Of a DNA stretch of 64,000 bases, positions 1 through 10,488 are shown piece after piece. The stretch is from Cafeteria roenbergensis. Taxonomy: Eukaryota > Sar > Bigyra > Bicosoecida > Cafeteriaceae. Numbering within the stretch: position 1 is the first letter of the stretch; each line of letters opens with the position of its first letter. A program made the position numbers and the translations under genes. The notes beneath the pieces were generated by a model. The model saw only the letters and a program-made list of their open reading frames with translations. It did not search any database and had not been told where the DNA came from. The DNA is taken from the NCBI GenBank assembly GCA_008330645.1, contig VLTN01000012.1, positions 1-64,000 of the forward strand, in the 5' to 3' direction.

Positions 1-193
1 GTCTTCCGCACATCGTCCCACTTGAGATTGGACAACCTTCGCCACGGCGGCGTCATCACCAGCGACAGCCGCTCAAGGCTCCTCAGCAGGCTCTCTCGTT
101 GAACCTCGGCTTGCCGTTCCAACAAAGTGGGCAGACTTGGCAGCGCTCTTGCAAAAGGCCTGAGCAAGAACAGGCTCGGTGGTCTTGCACCAA

Positions 194-2733
194 CTGTGGC
201 ATGGCTGAGGTCATCGCGCGCCTCGAACGGCAGGGAACAGTGCCTTCGTCCACAAGCATGATTGAAAGGACGGCGTCAAGAGACGGGTCGCCACTTGGCC
301 TCAGCTAGCGTAAGCACGCCACAGTCGGAGAGGGTGCTCAACGAGGACATCAGAGCCTCTGCCGCAACAGACTCGCCACTCTTATCCGACACCCTTGCGC
401 GACAACTTGCCAATGTCAAGACCGAGGGCTGGAAAGCCCACTGATGGCGACACAAGTTTGGTCCAGCACCGTCTCGGGGCACAAGCCTTGATGACAAACT
501 TGAAGTGGGCTGCAAAGACCGACGCAAGCTGCGCCCATGCCCAGTAGCAATGATGTCAAGTTGCATCTTGTCTAATCCAAAGGCGGTGGTCTCGGGGACG
601 TTCGTAGGCTCGATAGGAGGGCGCGAAGCACACCCCCGACGCGGAGAACTGTCTTTCCGAAGAGTGCTCGCTCATCAGGGCAGCGGCTGTTTGGCGAGAA
701 CCTATTTGCATCGGAATGGAAGTTGGAGAACGCGGACCCGGCCGCCACGATGGCTTTTGCATGGTCCTCGAGGGACGACAGGGGCTCAAGAGCGCGGAAG
801 CGGAATCTGCTTGTCGCTGTGGCTTTTTCTTGTACGCGAAACTTCTTGACATCGTAGACCCCCGTGTCCACACGCGTCGGCTCGAAAAGAATGTCGCGCA
901 TACCGCCGCAGCGCTGCCAGAGACGTAGTAGATCATCTGTGCGAGTCGCCCCTCAGGAGATCAGAGCTCTCGCGCGATGATGTTGCCACACTCCTTGTAA
1001 GGCTCGTCTGCCTCGTCCATGACCACCAGCATGTTCAGCTTGTTGGCTTCAAGGAACTCGCACACTTCCTGCGGGTCGCGAACCACGGATACAGCTTCCA
1101 CCTGGAGAGATCTGGCTCTTCATCGACTCGCGGTCTGTGGCCTGCAAGCTGTAGAGCCCTGTCCATCATGCAAGGGAGTGGCGACAGTGGGTTCAGGCAC
1201 GCGTGCTCTCTGCCGGCGGCATGGGCCGCACACAGCTCATAGAGCCCACGTAGCTCGCAGCATGTCAAACGTACACCGGGACCACTGGCCGGCCGGTGGC
1301 TGGAAGCGACTTGATCCTTGAGAACACGCCTGCAGCAACACAGCCCGCAACCAGGAGAGAAGACTTGCCGACTCCTCGGGGGCCAAAGACGAACCGGCCA
1401 TTGAGCGGCCCACCTTCGCCAGATAGAGCGAGGGCTGCGATGTCGCCGGCAAGCCACCTCGCCAAGTTCTCGCGGTTGCTTGGGCCCTCCCACAGCAGCC
1501 ATCGCGGCTCCTTGACTGCCTGCGCGTCAAAGCCATCATCTCTGGATCCAGGCCAGCCGCCTCGAGCGCCGGCCCGACGCCATGCTCGCTGCGCATGGTG
1601 TCGTAGATGCGCTCAGCAAAGGCATTGCTGGCCTTGGACATGGCCAGAGCAGTCTGGCCTGCTTTGGCAACGAGTTCAGCGTCCTCGTCCGGAATGTACT
1701 CCTGCATCATCGCCCCGGCCTTGGCCAGCGCCTCCGAAGGAATCGCAGAAATGGATGAGTCCAGACTGGACAGTGTCTTAAGCATCTGGCTTCGAAGCGC
1801 CTCCTGCTCCTCGGCCTCGCGCTTTTCCTTCGCGGCCTGCTCCTCGGCCTCGCGCTTGGCCTCCAAGAGCAGCTTCTTGGCGTGCTCCTGCACTGTGGCG
1901 ATGGTGGACGGCTTGGCCATGACCTCTGCGAAGCCTCCGGCCACGGACTGCAGGTGGCCCAGACGGTGCCACTTGGCCAGCTGCGCCTCGCCGCCGGGCA
2001 TGGCCAGAGTCACCCCGGCATGCTGAAGCACGGCGTCGATGTCGGTGCAGTGGGCGAGCTCCATGCTGGCGGTGCCGAGCCTTCCAAGCAGCTTGACGAT
2101 GTCCTCGTTGTCGGCAGAGCGGAGCCCCTTGATGGCAGCCATTTCCAGAATGAACAGAAAAAAGTCTTGCCCGAGCTCCACCCGCGCTCGAGCGTCCGTC
2201 GGCGAGACGGAGGAAAGCGAGAGTGCTCCCAGAGCCAGACCAACGGCGTCGCGCCTTGCAGATTCTCTGGGCAGGTGGTTGTCAGCCCACCGCTCGGCGT
2301 CAGTCGAAAACGGGTGGGAGTCAGTCTCCGACGCCGCGGAGCTCAGAGGGCGCACCAGGACGGGCCGCGCGCCGCCCGTGCTGTCCTGAAGCACCAAGAA
2401 ACCTGCGCTCCAAAGGGTGCGGCACAGGGGCTCGCCTGCGCGCTCAGGACGGCGACTGGCTTGAGGCAATGCTGCCGAACCGCATCGGCTGTCCGCGCGC
2501 ATGCGGGCAGTACAGCCCGCGACGCCCGCCCTGCGCCCCGTAAGCCCCGCGCCAGCATGGCAAGCTCGGCAAGAAAAGCGAAGAATGTTGCCCTCTGTGG
2601 GCCTCTCAGCGTCGCGGGCGGCCTCCTGGGAGTCCGCGGGGGCAGCAAAGGCGAGTGCGTTCGGCAAGTTCGCCGTAGTCACGATTTTTTGCTGGCCTGC
2701 AGCTCTGCCCGATGCAGCCGAGAGCAGAGCCAA
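194..2733 (-). pseudogene. Broken paralogue of the Crinkler/RHS-like P-loop NTPase gene
   Basis: This stretch matches the intact gene at 5083-7740 along most of its length. Shared parts are the N-terminal helical region, the charged coiled coil rich in EAEEQ, the P-loop segment, the Walker B region and the C-terminal segment ending near AKWxPVS. The reading frame is interrupted several times, so it is treated as a fossil of an effector-like gene. The longest remaining open stretch covers about the first 300 codons plus a non-homologous front. Divergence from the intact copy is clear but modest, which suggests an older duplication rather than a very recent one. Similarity to the second copy stops near base 194, and nothing was recognised from there to the left edge. 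Confidence 0.7.
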
Positions 2734-2924
2734 CTATGCCAGCAGAACCACGAGCAAACACACAACGCACGGCCGAACAGGGCCGCGCCTGCAGCCCGGC
2801 CATCGCCCAGTCGACCCGCAGATTCGGCCATGCTTGTTTCCGCGCATGGTGCATGGTGTGGTCGTGCTCGAGTGTGGCTTACGCGCTCGGCGGGCGTTGC
2901 GAAGCACAGACGCTGCTTGCCGCC

Positions 2925-3120
2925 GCTGTCGCGCAGGCTCTCCAACCGCCCCAGGACCGCTCCAGCCCCACACCCCCCAGCGCCCACTCCCTCACCTACA
3001 AGACCTGTGTTGCATCACAGCAGCTACCGGGGGCCAGGGCCCTGAAATCGCGCTGGCTGGGGAGGCAACCTCGCCGGAGGCGCCGCTGCCGCAAGCCCCG
3101 CACCTGAGCATGGGAGTCGC
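2925..3120. repeat. Diverged dispersed repeat, copy 1
   Basis: About 190 bp here align by eye with 33365-33550. Shared blocks include CCAACCGCCCCAGG, GCTCCAGCCCCA, and a TCGCGCTGG(C/T)TGGGGAGGC block followed by a GGGAGTC block. The two copies differ by many substitutions and small gaps. This copy lies just upstream of the broken NTPase gene and the other lies beside a LINE tail, so it may be part of a mobile element or a shared 5' region. No coding sequence is recognised in it. Confidence 0.45.
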
Positions 3121-3362
3121 GGCCAGGAGTTTCGGGTGGGCAATCAGCTCATTGTCGTGAACCTGTGCAGTCTATGCCCAGCACTCGGCTTGCGGTGCTC
3201 GCCCACCGCCCCGCGGAGCAGACGAGAAGGCAGGGAGAGGGAGATGCTGCGTGTCTTTGGCGTTTGCTTCGCGGCTCACCCAGCCACACCTGTTTCCGAG
3301 GAAGGTGAGCAAGCAATGTCTGGCCGAAGGCACCGAACAATGGGATTGATTGGTGGAGGCTC

Positions 3363-5036
3363 ATGGTTTCAGTTGGCTGGAGTCGACGACTCGGCGTGCT
3401 GCCAAGACCACGCGTCCTGCGATGGTCAGAAAACGGAAGAGGTTTGGCCTTGCGCACAGAGGCCGCGGGGGCACGAGCTTCCCCGGGGCACGGAGTGGGA
3501 ATTGCGCGCGGCGTGGCGTCGCGATTGGGGAGAGTCGTCTCGTGTTTCGGCCTTGGCGATTGGCGCGCATTCGGGCCTGCCAGGCAAGGCGATTCAGTTC
3601 GCGGGCAGGCAAGCATCCAGTTCTTCCGGAGGCGTCAACGGGCCGGGCAGAAGAAACGAGGTCTACCACGTCCTGGGATCGGCAGGCAATGCGAGACCTC
3701 GCAGAGCACGATCGCCCGCGCCCCTGCCTCCAAGCATCAGCTGTCGGATGACCTGAAGGCCAAGCTCCGCAAGTGCCTGTACGGCGACGGGGTGACGAGG
3801 CTGGCGAACGAGCAGACCGAGGCGCTCTGGCAGCGCAAGATGGTGCTGCACCACGATGACATGCTGCGCATCAAGCACGAGTGTGTCTTCCTACGACGTC
3901 TGGCCAAGGCGTGCAGGGCCTTCACAGCACGCTGCAGGGCCGAAGCGCTAGCCAAGGGCACGCCGGAGAAGCGTGTCGCCAACATCGATGACCCGGCCAT
4001 GTTCCGCGTCATGAGCGACCTGGTCGCGTTCCGAGAGGCGTGCGTGCCGGGAACGCTCTACTGGCTCCGCAACACGATGATGGGGCCCCGCGGGCTCACA
4101 GACGAGGAGTTCGCGGTGGTCACCCGCTACCGCATCGGAGCCTCCGAGGCCGACCACGTGGTGCCGGACGGCGTGTCGATCAACTGCGCGTGCGTGCAGC
4201 GGGACACCACCGCGAGAGGCACCGTCCACATCGGCGGGGTCTCGGGCGTGGCACATCACCTGGCGCGCTGCCGCTGCGGCAAGGGCTCCACCATCCGGGC
4301 GCACAACGACGTTCGCGACGTCCTGCACGCGGCGGTGCGCTCGGCGGGGCTACAGTCGGTGGTGGAGCCTTCCAGCTGGCAGGACGGGCAGACGCGCTTC
4401 GGGTCCCAGCCGGGGTCCAGCGAGGCCGCGCGCAAGCGACCGGACCTGCGGGTGCACGTCGACTTCGAGACCACCCGTCTCGTCGACGTGCAGATCACCT
4501 CGGCGGTGAGCAAGTCCTGCGTGACGCAGGGCCTGCAGAGCATGGACGCCTTTCTCGAGCGCCGTGAGAATGACAAGATGAGGGAGTACAAGAAGAGCTC
4601 AGCTACAAAGGACAACATGAGCTCCATTGTGCCCTTCGTCATCACGACCACGGGACGCATGGGACCGGCGGCCTTCGCCTTCCTCAAGAAGGTGGCGGAC
4701 ACGGCCTTCGGCGACCGGCCGAGGGAGCGTGCGCGCTGGGCCTTCCGCTGGCTGTCGAGGCTGAACGAGGTCATCGCCAAGGGACTGGCGACCCAGCTGA
4801 TCGGGCAGACGCAGTACCTGCGACAGCAGGTGGAGCGTATGCGGTGAGCAGGGGCGGCTGATTGGCGACTCGTTGCATGTGATGGGAGTGATCTGGGACT
4901 TGAGACTTGGGATTGCGGGCTTCGCGCGGTTTGTGATTCATCGGTGATGGAGTTGCAGGATTGGTTTTTGATGAGTCTGTGAATCGAGTGTGTGGTATGA
5001 TGACGCGAGTTTTCGACCCCCCCCAACGATGTTCAT
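3363..5036 (+). mobile_element. RLE-type non-LTR retrotransposon, 5'-truncated copy A
   Basis: The open frame 3363-4847 encodes the C-terminal part of a LINE polyprotein. A zinc-knuckle-like CAC...HHLARC cluster comes first, then CGKG, a HNDVRDVLHAA segment, the RPDL...VDVQIT core of a restriction-like endonuclease (PD-(D/E)xK type, as in R2/CRE/NeSL elements) and an FVITTTGRMGPAA tail. No reverse-transcriptase domain is present, so the copy is 5'-truncated. Element homology is certain only from about 3930, where it matches the copy at 42169-43270; upstream codons may be host sequence or unique element. After the stop comes a shared 3' UTR of about 190 bp ending in a poly-C run and AACGATGTTCAT. 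It lies tail-to-tail with the NTPase gene, only about 30 bp beyond the end of homology between the two NTPase copies. Confidence 0.75.
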
Positions 5037-5082
5037 TCAACTTATCCCGTTGGACGTGGCATCGACTGTGGCATGGCTGAGG

Positions 5083-7740
5083 TCATCGCGCGCCTTGAAC
5101 GGCAGGGAACAACCGCCCCTCGTCCACAAGCAAGATTGAAAGAACGGCGGTCCAAGAGACGGGTTGCCACTTGGCATCAGCTAGCGTAAGCACGCCACAG
5201 TCGGAGAGGATGCTCAACGGGGGCATCAGAGCCTCTGCCGCAACAGCCTCACCGCTGTCCTCCGACAACCTTGCCGACAACTTGCCAATGTCAAGACCGA
5301 GGGCTGGAAAGCCCACTGATGGCGACACAAGTTGGTCCAGCACCGTCTCGGGGCACAAGCCCGTGATAACTGACTTGAAGTGGGCTGCAAAGACTGACGA
5401 AAGCTGCCGCCCATGCTGAGTAGCAATGATGTCACGTTGCATCTTGTCCAATCCCAACGGCGGCTTCTCGGAGTGGGCCCCGGGCTGGCCAAGGAGTGCG
5501 CGCAACACGCTCCCGGCGCGGAGAACTGTCTTTCCGAAGCGCGCTCGCTCCTCCGCGACCGTGCTGTTGGCGAGGAACCTTGTTGCATCGGAATAGAAGT
5601 TCGAGAACGCAGACCCTGCCGCAACGATGGCCTTTGCATGGTCCTCGAGAGACGACAGGGGCTCAAGGGGCGCGAGAGGAACGAGCTTTTCGTCGTGGTT
5701 TTTCTTGGACCAAAACTTCTCGACGTCGTAGACCCCCGTGTTCACACGGTCAGGGTTGAAGAGAATGTCGCGCATCGCCGCAGCGCTGCCAGAGACGTAG
5801 TAGATCATCTGGGGCGAGCGGCCCCTCAGTTGATCGAGCTCTCGCGCGATGATGTTGCCAAACTTCTTGTAGGGCTCGTCTGCCTCGTCCATGACCAGCA
5901 GCATGTTCAGCTTGTTGGCTTCAAGGAACTCGCACACTTCCTGCGGGGTCGCGAACCACGGATAAAGCTTCCACCTGGAGAGATCTGGGTCCGCCTCGAC
6001 TCGCGGTCTGTGGCCTGCGAGCTGAAGAGCCCTGTCCAGCAGGCAAGGAAGCGGCGATGACGGTTTAAGCCACGCGTGCTCGCTGTCGGCCGCACACAAC
6101 TCATAGAGCCACGTTGCTAGCAGCATGTCAACGTACACCGGGACCACTGGCCGGCCGGCGGCTGGAAGCGACTTGATCCTTGAGAACACTCCTGCAGCGA
6201 CACAGCCCGCAACCAGAAGAGAAGACTTGCCAACTCCTCGCGGGCCAAAGACGCACCGGCCATTGAGCGGCCCACCTTCGCCAGTTAGAGCGAGGGCTGC
6301 GATGTCGAGGGCAAGCCACCTCGCCAAGTCCAAGCGGTTGGGTGAGCCCTCCCAGAGCAGCCATCGCGGCTCCTTGACTGCCTGCGCGGCAAAAGACATC
6401 ATCTCTGGATTCAGTCCAGCCGCCTCGAGCGCCGGCCCGACGCCATGTTCGCTGCGCATGATGTTGCAGATGCGATCTGCAAAGGCTTCACAGGCCTTGG
6501 TTTTGGCCAGAGCAGTCAGGCCTGCCTCGGCGTCGAGTTCAGCTGCCTTGTCCGGAGTGTACTTGTGCATCGTAGCCGCGGCCTCGGACAGGGAGTCCGA
6601 AGGAATCGCAGAAATGGACGAGTCCACAATTGCCAGTGTCTTGAGCATCTGGCTTCGAAGCGCCTCCTGCTCCTCGGCCTCGCGCTTGGCCTTTTTCTCC
6701 TGCTCCTCGGCCTCCTCAAGCAGATGCTTGGCGAGGTTCCTCACTGTTTTCATGGTGGACGGCTCAGCCAGGTTCGTTGCCGCTTTTCCAGCGACGCCCC
6801 GGAGGTGTCCAAGACGGTGCCACTTGGTCAGCTGATCTACGTCGACTGTCTCTTCCAGCGCCACCTCAGCCTTTCTCAGCACGACTTCGATGGGGGCATC
6901 GGCCTTGATATTACCGCTTGCGGTGCCAAGCTGGCCCAGGAGAGCGTAGAAGTCCTTGTGCTCGCCGGTTGACTTGAGCCCGTCGGCGACACGAAGCTCT
7001 TGGAAGAACTGAATTGCTTCTTCGGCATTCGGCACCCGAGTCAAGACCTCTTTCGGCGTGGCTCGGCGGATTGACAGGGCACCGGACATCAGGCCAATCA
7101 CGTCACGCCCAGCCTCTTTCCTTGACAGTGGGGGTGCGTCCTGCTCTTCTGCAGCTTGCAGAGCGGGCTCGGAGCGGAATCCAACCCCTGCTCCACGGGC
7201 CACGGCACTGCGGGGCGGAGCTGCTACACTGGCAGCGGCGGCAGCAGCACTGGAGGAGGAATTGCCAGAGGGAGAACCAGAGCGAGAGCCCGTGCCGCCG
7301 CAAGCCCAAGAGAGATTGTCAGAGCCTTTACCACGAGAAGCAGTCGCGGCTGAGGAAGCCGCCGCTGCCCCGGCACCTGCGTGTACGGCTGCAGCAAGCC
7401 CACCGGCCCCAGCATCGCTGCTTCTTCCAAGTCGGTGATAGGTGCCAATGCTCGCCTCCGTGCTGCGCTCCTGGTGCTCTTTGCGCTCTGCCGGACGATG
7501 CTCATCCGCTGCTCCAGCTCGACTCTGGCCCTTCTCCGCAGCGGGCTGGGCAGAAGAGTCAGAGGCATTGTCAACTCCCTCTCGATGGGATCGCTTGCCA
7601 GCCGGGGCATCGCCGCCAACACCGCCCTCGCCCTCGCGCTCGCGCTTGGCGGCGCGCAGGCCGCTTTGCCAAACTTGCAACGACGAAGACGAGGACGAGG
7701 ATGAAGACGATGACGAAGACGACGGGGGGTGGTCTGCCAT
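5083..7740 (-). CDS. P-loop NTPase of Crinkler/RHS-like type
   Basis: The preferred start gives 885 residues, with ATG at 7740 in the context GCGACCATGG; an in-frame ATG at 7845 would add 35. A polyserine run opens the protein, followed by low-complexity sequence to about residue 200. Next come a helical domain and a charged coiled coil rich in Glu, Lys and Ala (EEAEEQEKKAKREAEEQEAL). The NTPase core has the Walker A motif GPRGVGKSS, the strand VVPVYVDM, the Walker B motif LLVMDEAD and a sensor-like YYVSGSAAAMRDILF. This order resembles the NTPase of Crinkler and retrotransposon-hot-spot (RHS) proteins, which is a family inference and not a search result. No C-terminal nuclease domain is recognised. 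A broken paralogue lies at 194-2733, and LINE copies flank it on both sides. Confidence 0.7.
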   Translation of the reverse strand: MADHPPSSSSSSSSSSSSSSLQVWQSGLRAAKREREGEGGVGGDAPAGKRSHREGVDNASDSSAQPAAEKGQSRAGAADEHRPAERKEHQERSTEASIGTYHRLGRSSDAGAGGLAAAVHAGAGAAAASSAATASRGKGSDNLSWACGGTGSRSGSPSGNSSSSAAAAAASVAAPPRSAVARGAGVGFRSEPALQAAEEQDAPPLSRKEAGRDVIGLMSGALSIRRATPKEVLTRVPNAEEAIQFFQELRVADGLKSTGEHKDFYALLGQLGTASGNIKADAPIEVVLRKAEVALEETVDVDQLTKWHRLGHLRGVAGKAATNLAEPSTMKTVRNLAKHLLEEAEEQEKKAKREAEEQEALRSQMLKTLAIVDSSISAIPSDSLSEAAATMHKYTPDKAAELDAEAGLTALAKTKACEAFADRICNIMRSEHGVGPALEAAGLNPEMMSFAAQAVKEPRWLLWEGSPNRLDLARWLALDIAALALTGEGGPLNGRCVFGPRGVGKSSLLVAGCVAAGVFSRIKSLPAAGRPVVPVYVDMLLATWLYELCAADSEHAWLKPSSPLPCLLDRALQLAGHRPRVEADPDLSRWKLYPWFATPQEVCEFLEANKLNMLLVMDEADEPYKKFGNIIARELDQLRGRSPQMIYYVSGSAAAMRDILFNPDRVNTGVYDVEKFWSKKNHDEKLVPLAPLEPLSSLEDHAKAIVAAGSAFSNFYSDATRFLANSTVAEERARFGKTVLRAGSVLRALLGQPGAHSEKPPLGLDKMQRDIIATQHGRQLSSVFAAHFKSVITGLCPETVLDQLVSPSVGFPALGLDIGKLSARLSEDSGEAVAAEALMPPLSILSDCGVLTLADAKWQPVSWTAVLSILLVDEGRLFPAVQGAR

Positions 7741-8385
7741 GGTCGCGGGAGTGGGCAGTGGCCTCAGGCGCTGCGCTCTGCGGCGGAGGGGCGGCAGCGA
7801 GCGGGGCGCAATGGGACGCAGAGCAAACGGTCTTCGACAAACCACGGCGCGCGAGCACGCTGCAGCCGTCCCTCAGCGTCACCCCCGCCCAGCACAATGG
7901 CCGGCAACGTGCACGCAGCGATCATGCCGTGAAGGCACTGCGAGGGCGGGTGCCAGCGCTGCGTCGGGCGCCGCGGCAGCGAGAGCGACCAGGAAAACGG
8001 AACGGCCGCCTCCGCCGCAGCTCACGATCCACGGGGCCGAGCAGCACCAGCCCCAAGACGGGCGCAGCAAGCTCGGGAAGAAGGAGCAGGGAGCTGTGCG
8101 GGGCAGCGGGCGGCCGCTTTTGCTGCTCGCTCTGGCGCGCGAGAGTGCATTCGTCTTTGGCAGCCGCGACAATCGGCAGAGCCCGCGACTGCAGTAGCGC
8201 TCTTGCGCCGGCGGCATTTGCAGGGCCTTGAGCGAGGCGCGCTTGGACGCCACACGCAGGCGAGGCACCGATGCTTGACGCATGGCGTGGGTGCGGCGCC
8301 ACACAAACATGTCCCGGGGTGCTAGGCTCGGCCCTCGCGAGGGCGCTGCGCTGAACGCTCCCAGGCTGCTGGTTCTGGACGCCAT
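7741..8385. other. Gap upstream of the NTPase gene
   Basis: No supported gene was found. The overlapping open frames in this GC-rich stretch have biased, arginine-rich translations and no family motifs. It should contain the NTPase promoter and 5' leader. It ends where LINE copy B begins. Confidence 0.4.
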
Positions 8386-9214
8386 GGCGAGAGGCACCGT
8401 CCACATCGGCGGGGTCTCGGGCGTGGCACATCACCTGGCGCGCTGCCGCTGCGGCAAGGGCTCCACCATCCAGGCGCACAACGACGTCCGCGACGTCCTG
8501 CACGCGGCGGTGCGCTCGGCGGGGCTGCAGTCGGTGGTGGAGCCCTCCAGCTGGCAGGACGGGCAGGCGCGCTTCGGATCCCAGCCGGGGTCCAGCGAGG
8601 CCGCGCGCAAGCGACCGGACCTGCGGGTGCACGTCGACTTCGAGACCACCCGTCTCGTCGACGTGCAGATCACCTCGGCGGTGAGCAAGTCCTGCGTGAC
8701 GCAGGGCCTGCAGAGCATGGACGCCTTTCTCGAGCGCCGTGAGGAGGACAAGATGAGGGAGTACAAGAAGAGCTCAGCTACAAAGGACAACTTGAGCTCC
8801 ATTGTGCCCTTCGTCATCACGACCACGGGACGCATGGGACCGGCGGCCTTCGCCTTCCTCAAGAAGGTGGCGGACACGGCCTTCGGTGACCGGCCGAGGG
8901 AGCGTGCGCGCTGGGCCTTCCGCTGGCTGTCGAGGCTGAACGAGGTCATCGCCAAGGGACTGGCGACCCAGCTGATCGGGCAGACGCAGTACCTGCGACA
9001 GCAGGTGGAGCGTATGCGGTGAGCAGGGGCGGCTGAGTGGCGACTCGTTGCATCGTGATGGCAGGGATCTGGGACTTGGGACTTGGGATTGCGGGTCTGG
9101 CGGGGTTTGTGATTCATCGGTGATGGAGTTGCTGGATTGGTGATTGATGAGTCTGTGAATCGAGTGTGTGGTATGGCTACGCGAGTTTTTGACCCCCCCC
9201 CCAACGATGTTCAT
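8386..9214 (+). mobile_element. RLE-type LINE, 5'-truncated copy B
   Basis: Homology to copy A starts abruptly at GCGAGAGGCACCGTCCAC. The truncated frame is open to the stop at 9022, with an accidental start at 8282 or 8384. It retains HHLARCRCGKG, RPDL...VDVQIT and FVITTTGRMGPAA. The 3' UTR follows and ends with a run of ten C and AACGATGTTCAT at 9214. Few differences from copy A are visible, so the insertion is young. It is the first unit of a three-copy tandem array (copies B, C and D). Confidence 0.8.
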
Positions 9215-9215
9215 C

Positions 9216-9230
9216 AACCTAACCCTAAGG
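9216..9230 (+). repeat. Telomere-like CCTAACCCTAA tract between LINE copies
   Basis: The 16 bases between the 3' end of copy B and the first base of copy C include CCTAACCCTAA, nearly two units of the C-rich strand of a TTAGGG telomere repeat. No similar tract was noticed elsewhere in the window. It is short, so chance is not excluded, but its position exactly at an element-element junction is notable. Confidence 0.45.
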
Positions 9231-9361
9231 CTTGGGATTGCGGGATTCGCGCGGTTTGTGATTCATCGGTGATGGAGTTGCTGGATTGGTGTTCGATGAG
9301 TCTGTGAATCGAGTGTGTGGCATGGTGACGCGAGTTTTCGACCCCCCCCAACGATGTTCAT
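9231..9361 (+). mobile_element. RLE-type LINE, 3'-UTR-only copy C
   Basis: This 131-bp copy contains only the end of the 3' UTR, from CTTGGGATTGCGGGATTCGC through the poly-C run to GATGTTCAT. It is an extreme 5' truncation, as expected from target-primed reverse transcription that stopped early. Copy D follows with no spacer. Confidence 0.75.
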
Positions 9362-10350
9362 CGGGACGTACTACTGGCTCCGCAACACGATGATGGGACC
9401 CCGCGGGCTCACAGACGAGGAGCTCGCGGTGGTCACCCGCTACCGCATCGGAGCCTCCGAGGCCGACCGCGTGGTGCCGGAAGGCGTGTCGATCAACTGT
9501 GCGTGCATGCAGCGGGACACCACCGCGAGAGGCACCGTCCACATCGGCGGGGTCTCGGGCGTGGCACATCACCTGGCGCGCTGCCGCTGCGGCAAGGGCT
9601 CCACCATCCAGGCGCACAACGACGTCCGCGATGTCCTGCACGCGGCGGTGCGCTCGGCGGGGCTGCAGTCGGTCGTGGAGCCCTCCAGCTGGCAGGACGG
9701 GCAGACGCGCTTCGGGTCCCAGCCGGGCTCCAGCGAGGCCGCGCGCAAGCGACCGGACCTGCGGGTGCACGTCGACTTCGAGACCACCCGTCTCGTCGAC
9801 GTGCAGATCACCTCGGCGGTGAGCAAGTCCTACGTGACGCAGGGCTTGCAGAGCATGGACGCCTTTCTCGAGGGCCGTGAGAAGGACAAGATGGGGAGTA
9901 CAAGAAGAGCTCAGCTACAAAGGACAACTTGAGCTCCATTGTGCCCTTCGTCATCACGACCACGGGACGCATGGGACCGGCGGCCTTCGCCTTCCTCAAG
10001 AAGGTGGCGGACACGGCCTTCGGCGACCGGCCGAGGGAGCGTGCGCGCTGGGCCTTTCGCTGGCTGTCGAGGCTGAACGAGGTCATCGCCAAGGGACTGG
10101 CGACCCAGCTGATCGGGCAGACGCAGTACCTGCGGCAGCAGGTGGAGCGTATGCGGTGAGCAGGGGCGGCTGAGTGGCGACTCGAGGCAGTGTGATGGGA
10201 GTGATCTGGGCTTGGGACTTGGGACTTGGGATTGCGGGATTCGCGCGGTTTGTGATTCATCGGTGATGGAGTTGCTGGATTGGTGTTCGATGAGTCTGTG
10301 AATCGAGTGTGTGGTATGGTGACGCGAGTTTTCTCCCCTACGATGTTCTT
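9362..10350 (+). mobile_element. RLE-type LINE, 5'-truncated copy D
   Basis: Homology begins at the segment equivalent to YWLRNTMMGPRG of copy A. The zinc-knuckle and endonuclease core are present, but a one-base change near 9892 shifts the frame, so the last about 80 codons (9929-10159) are in another frame. The 3' UTR is intact except that the poly-C region reads TTCTCCCCTACGATGTTCTT. The pattern is that of a dead-on-arrival LINE copy. Confidence 0.75.
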
Positions 10351-10488
10351 CCCCCCCTCAACAGCTTGCTGGACGCACAGCTCTGCCAGCGACTGACTGT
10401 CGTGCAAACAGCCTTGGCAAGCACGGGCTGCTCTCGCTGAAGGCTGCAGACCTGACGGCAGCTTCGAGCACGGGGTCATAGGCGCGCA

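Noticed and set aside
1-193. Possible gene at the left edge
   Set aside because: A minus-strand frame is open here, but it is short, runs off the window and shows no recognisable motif.
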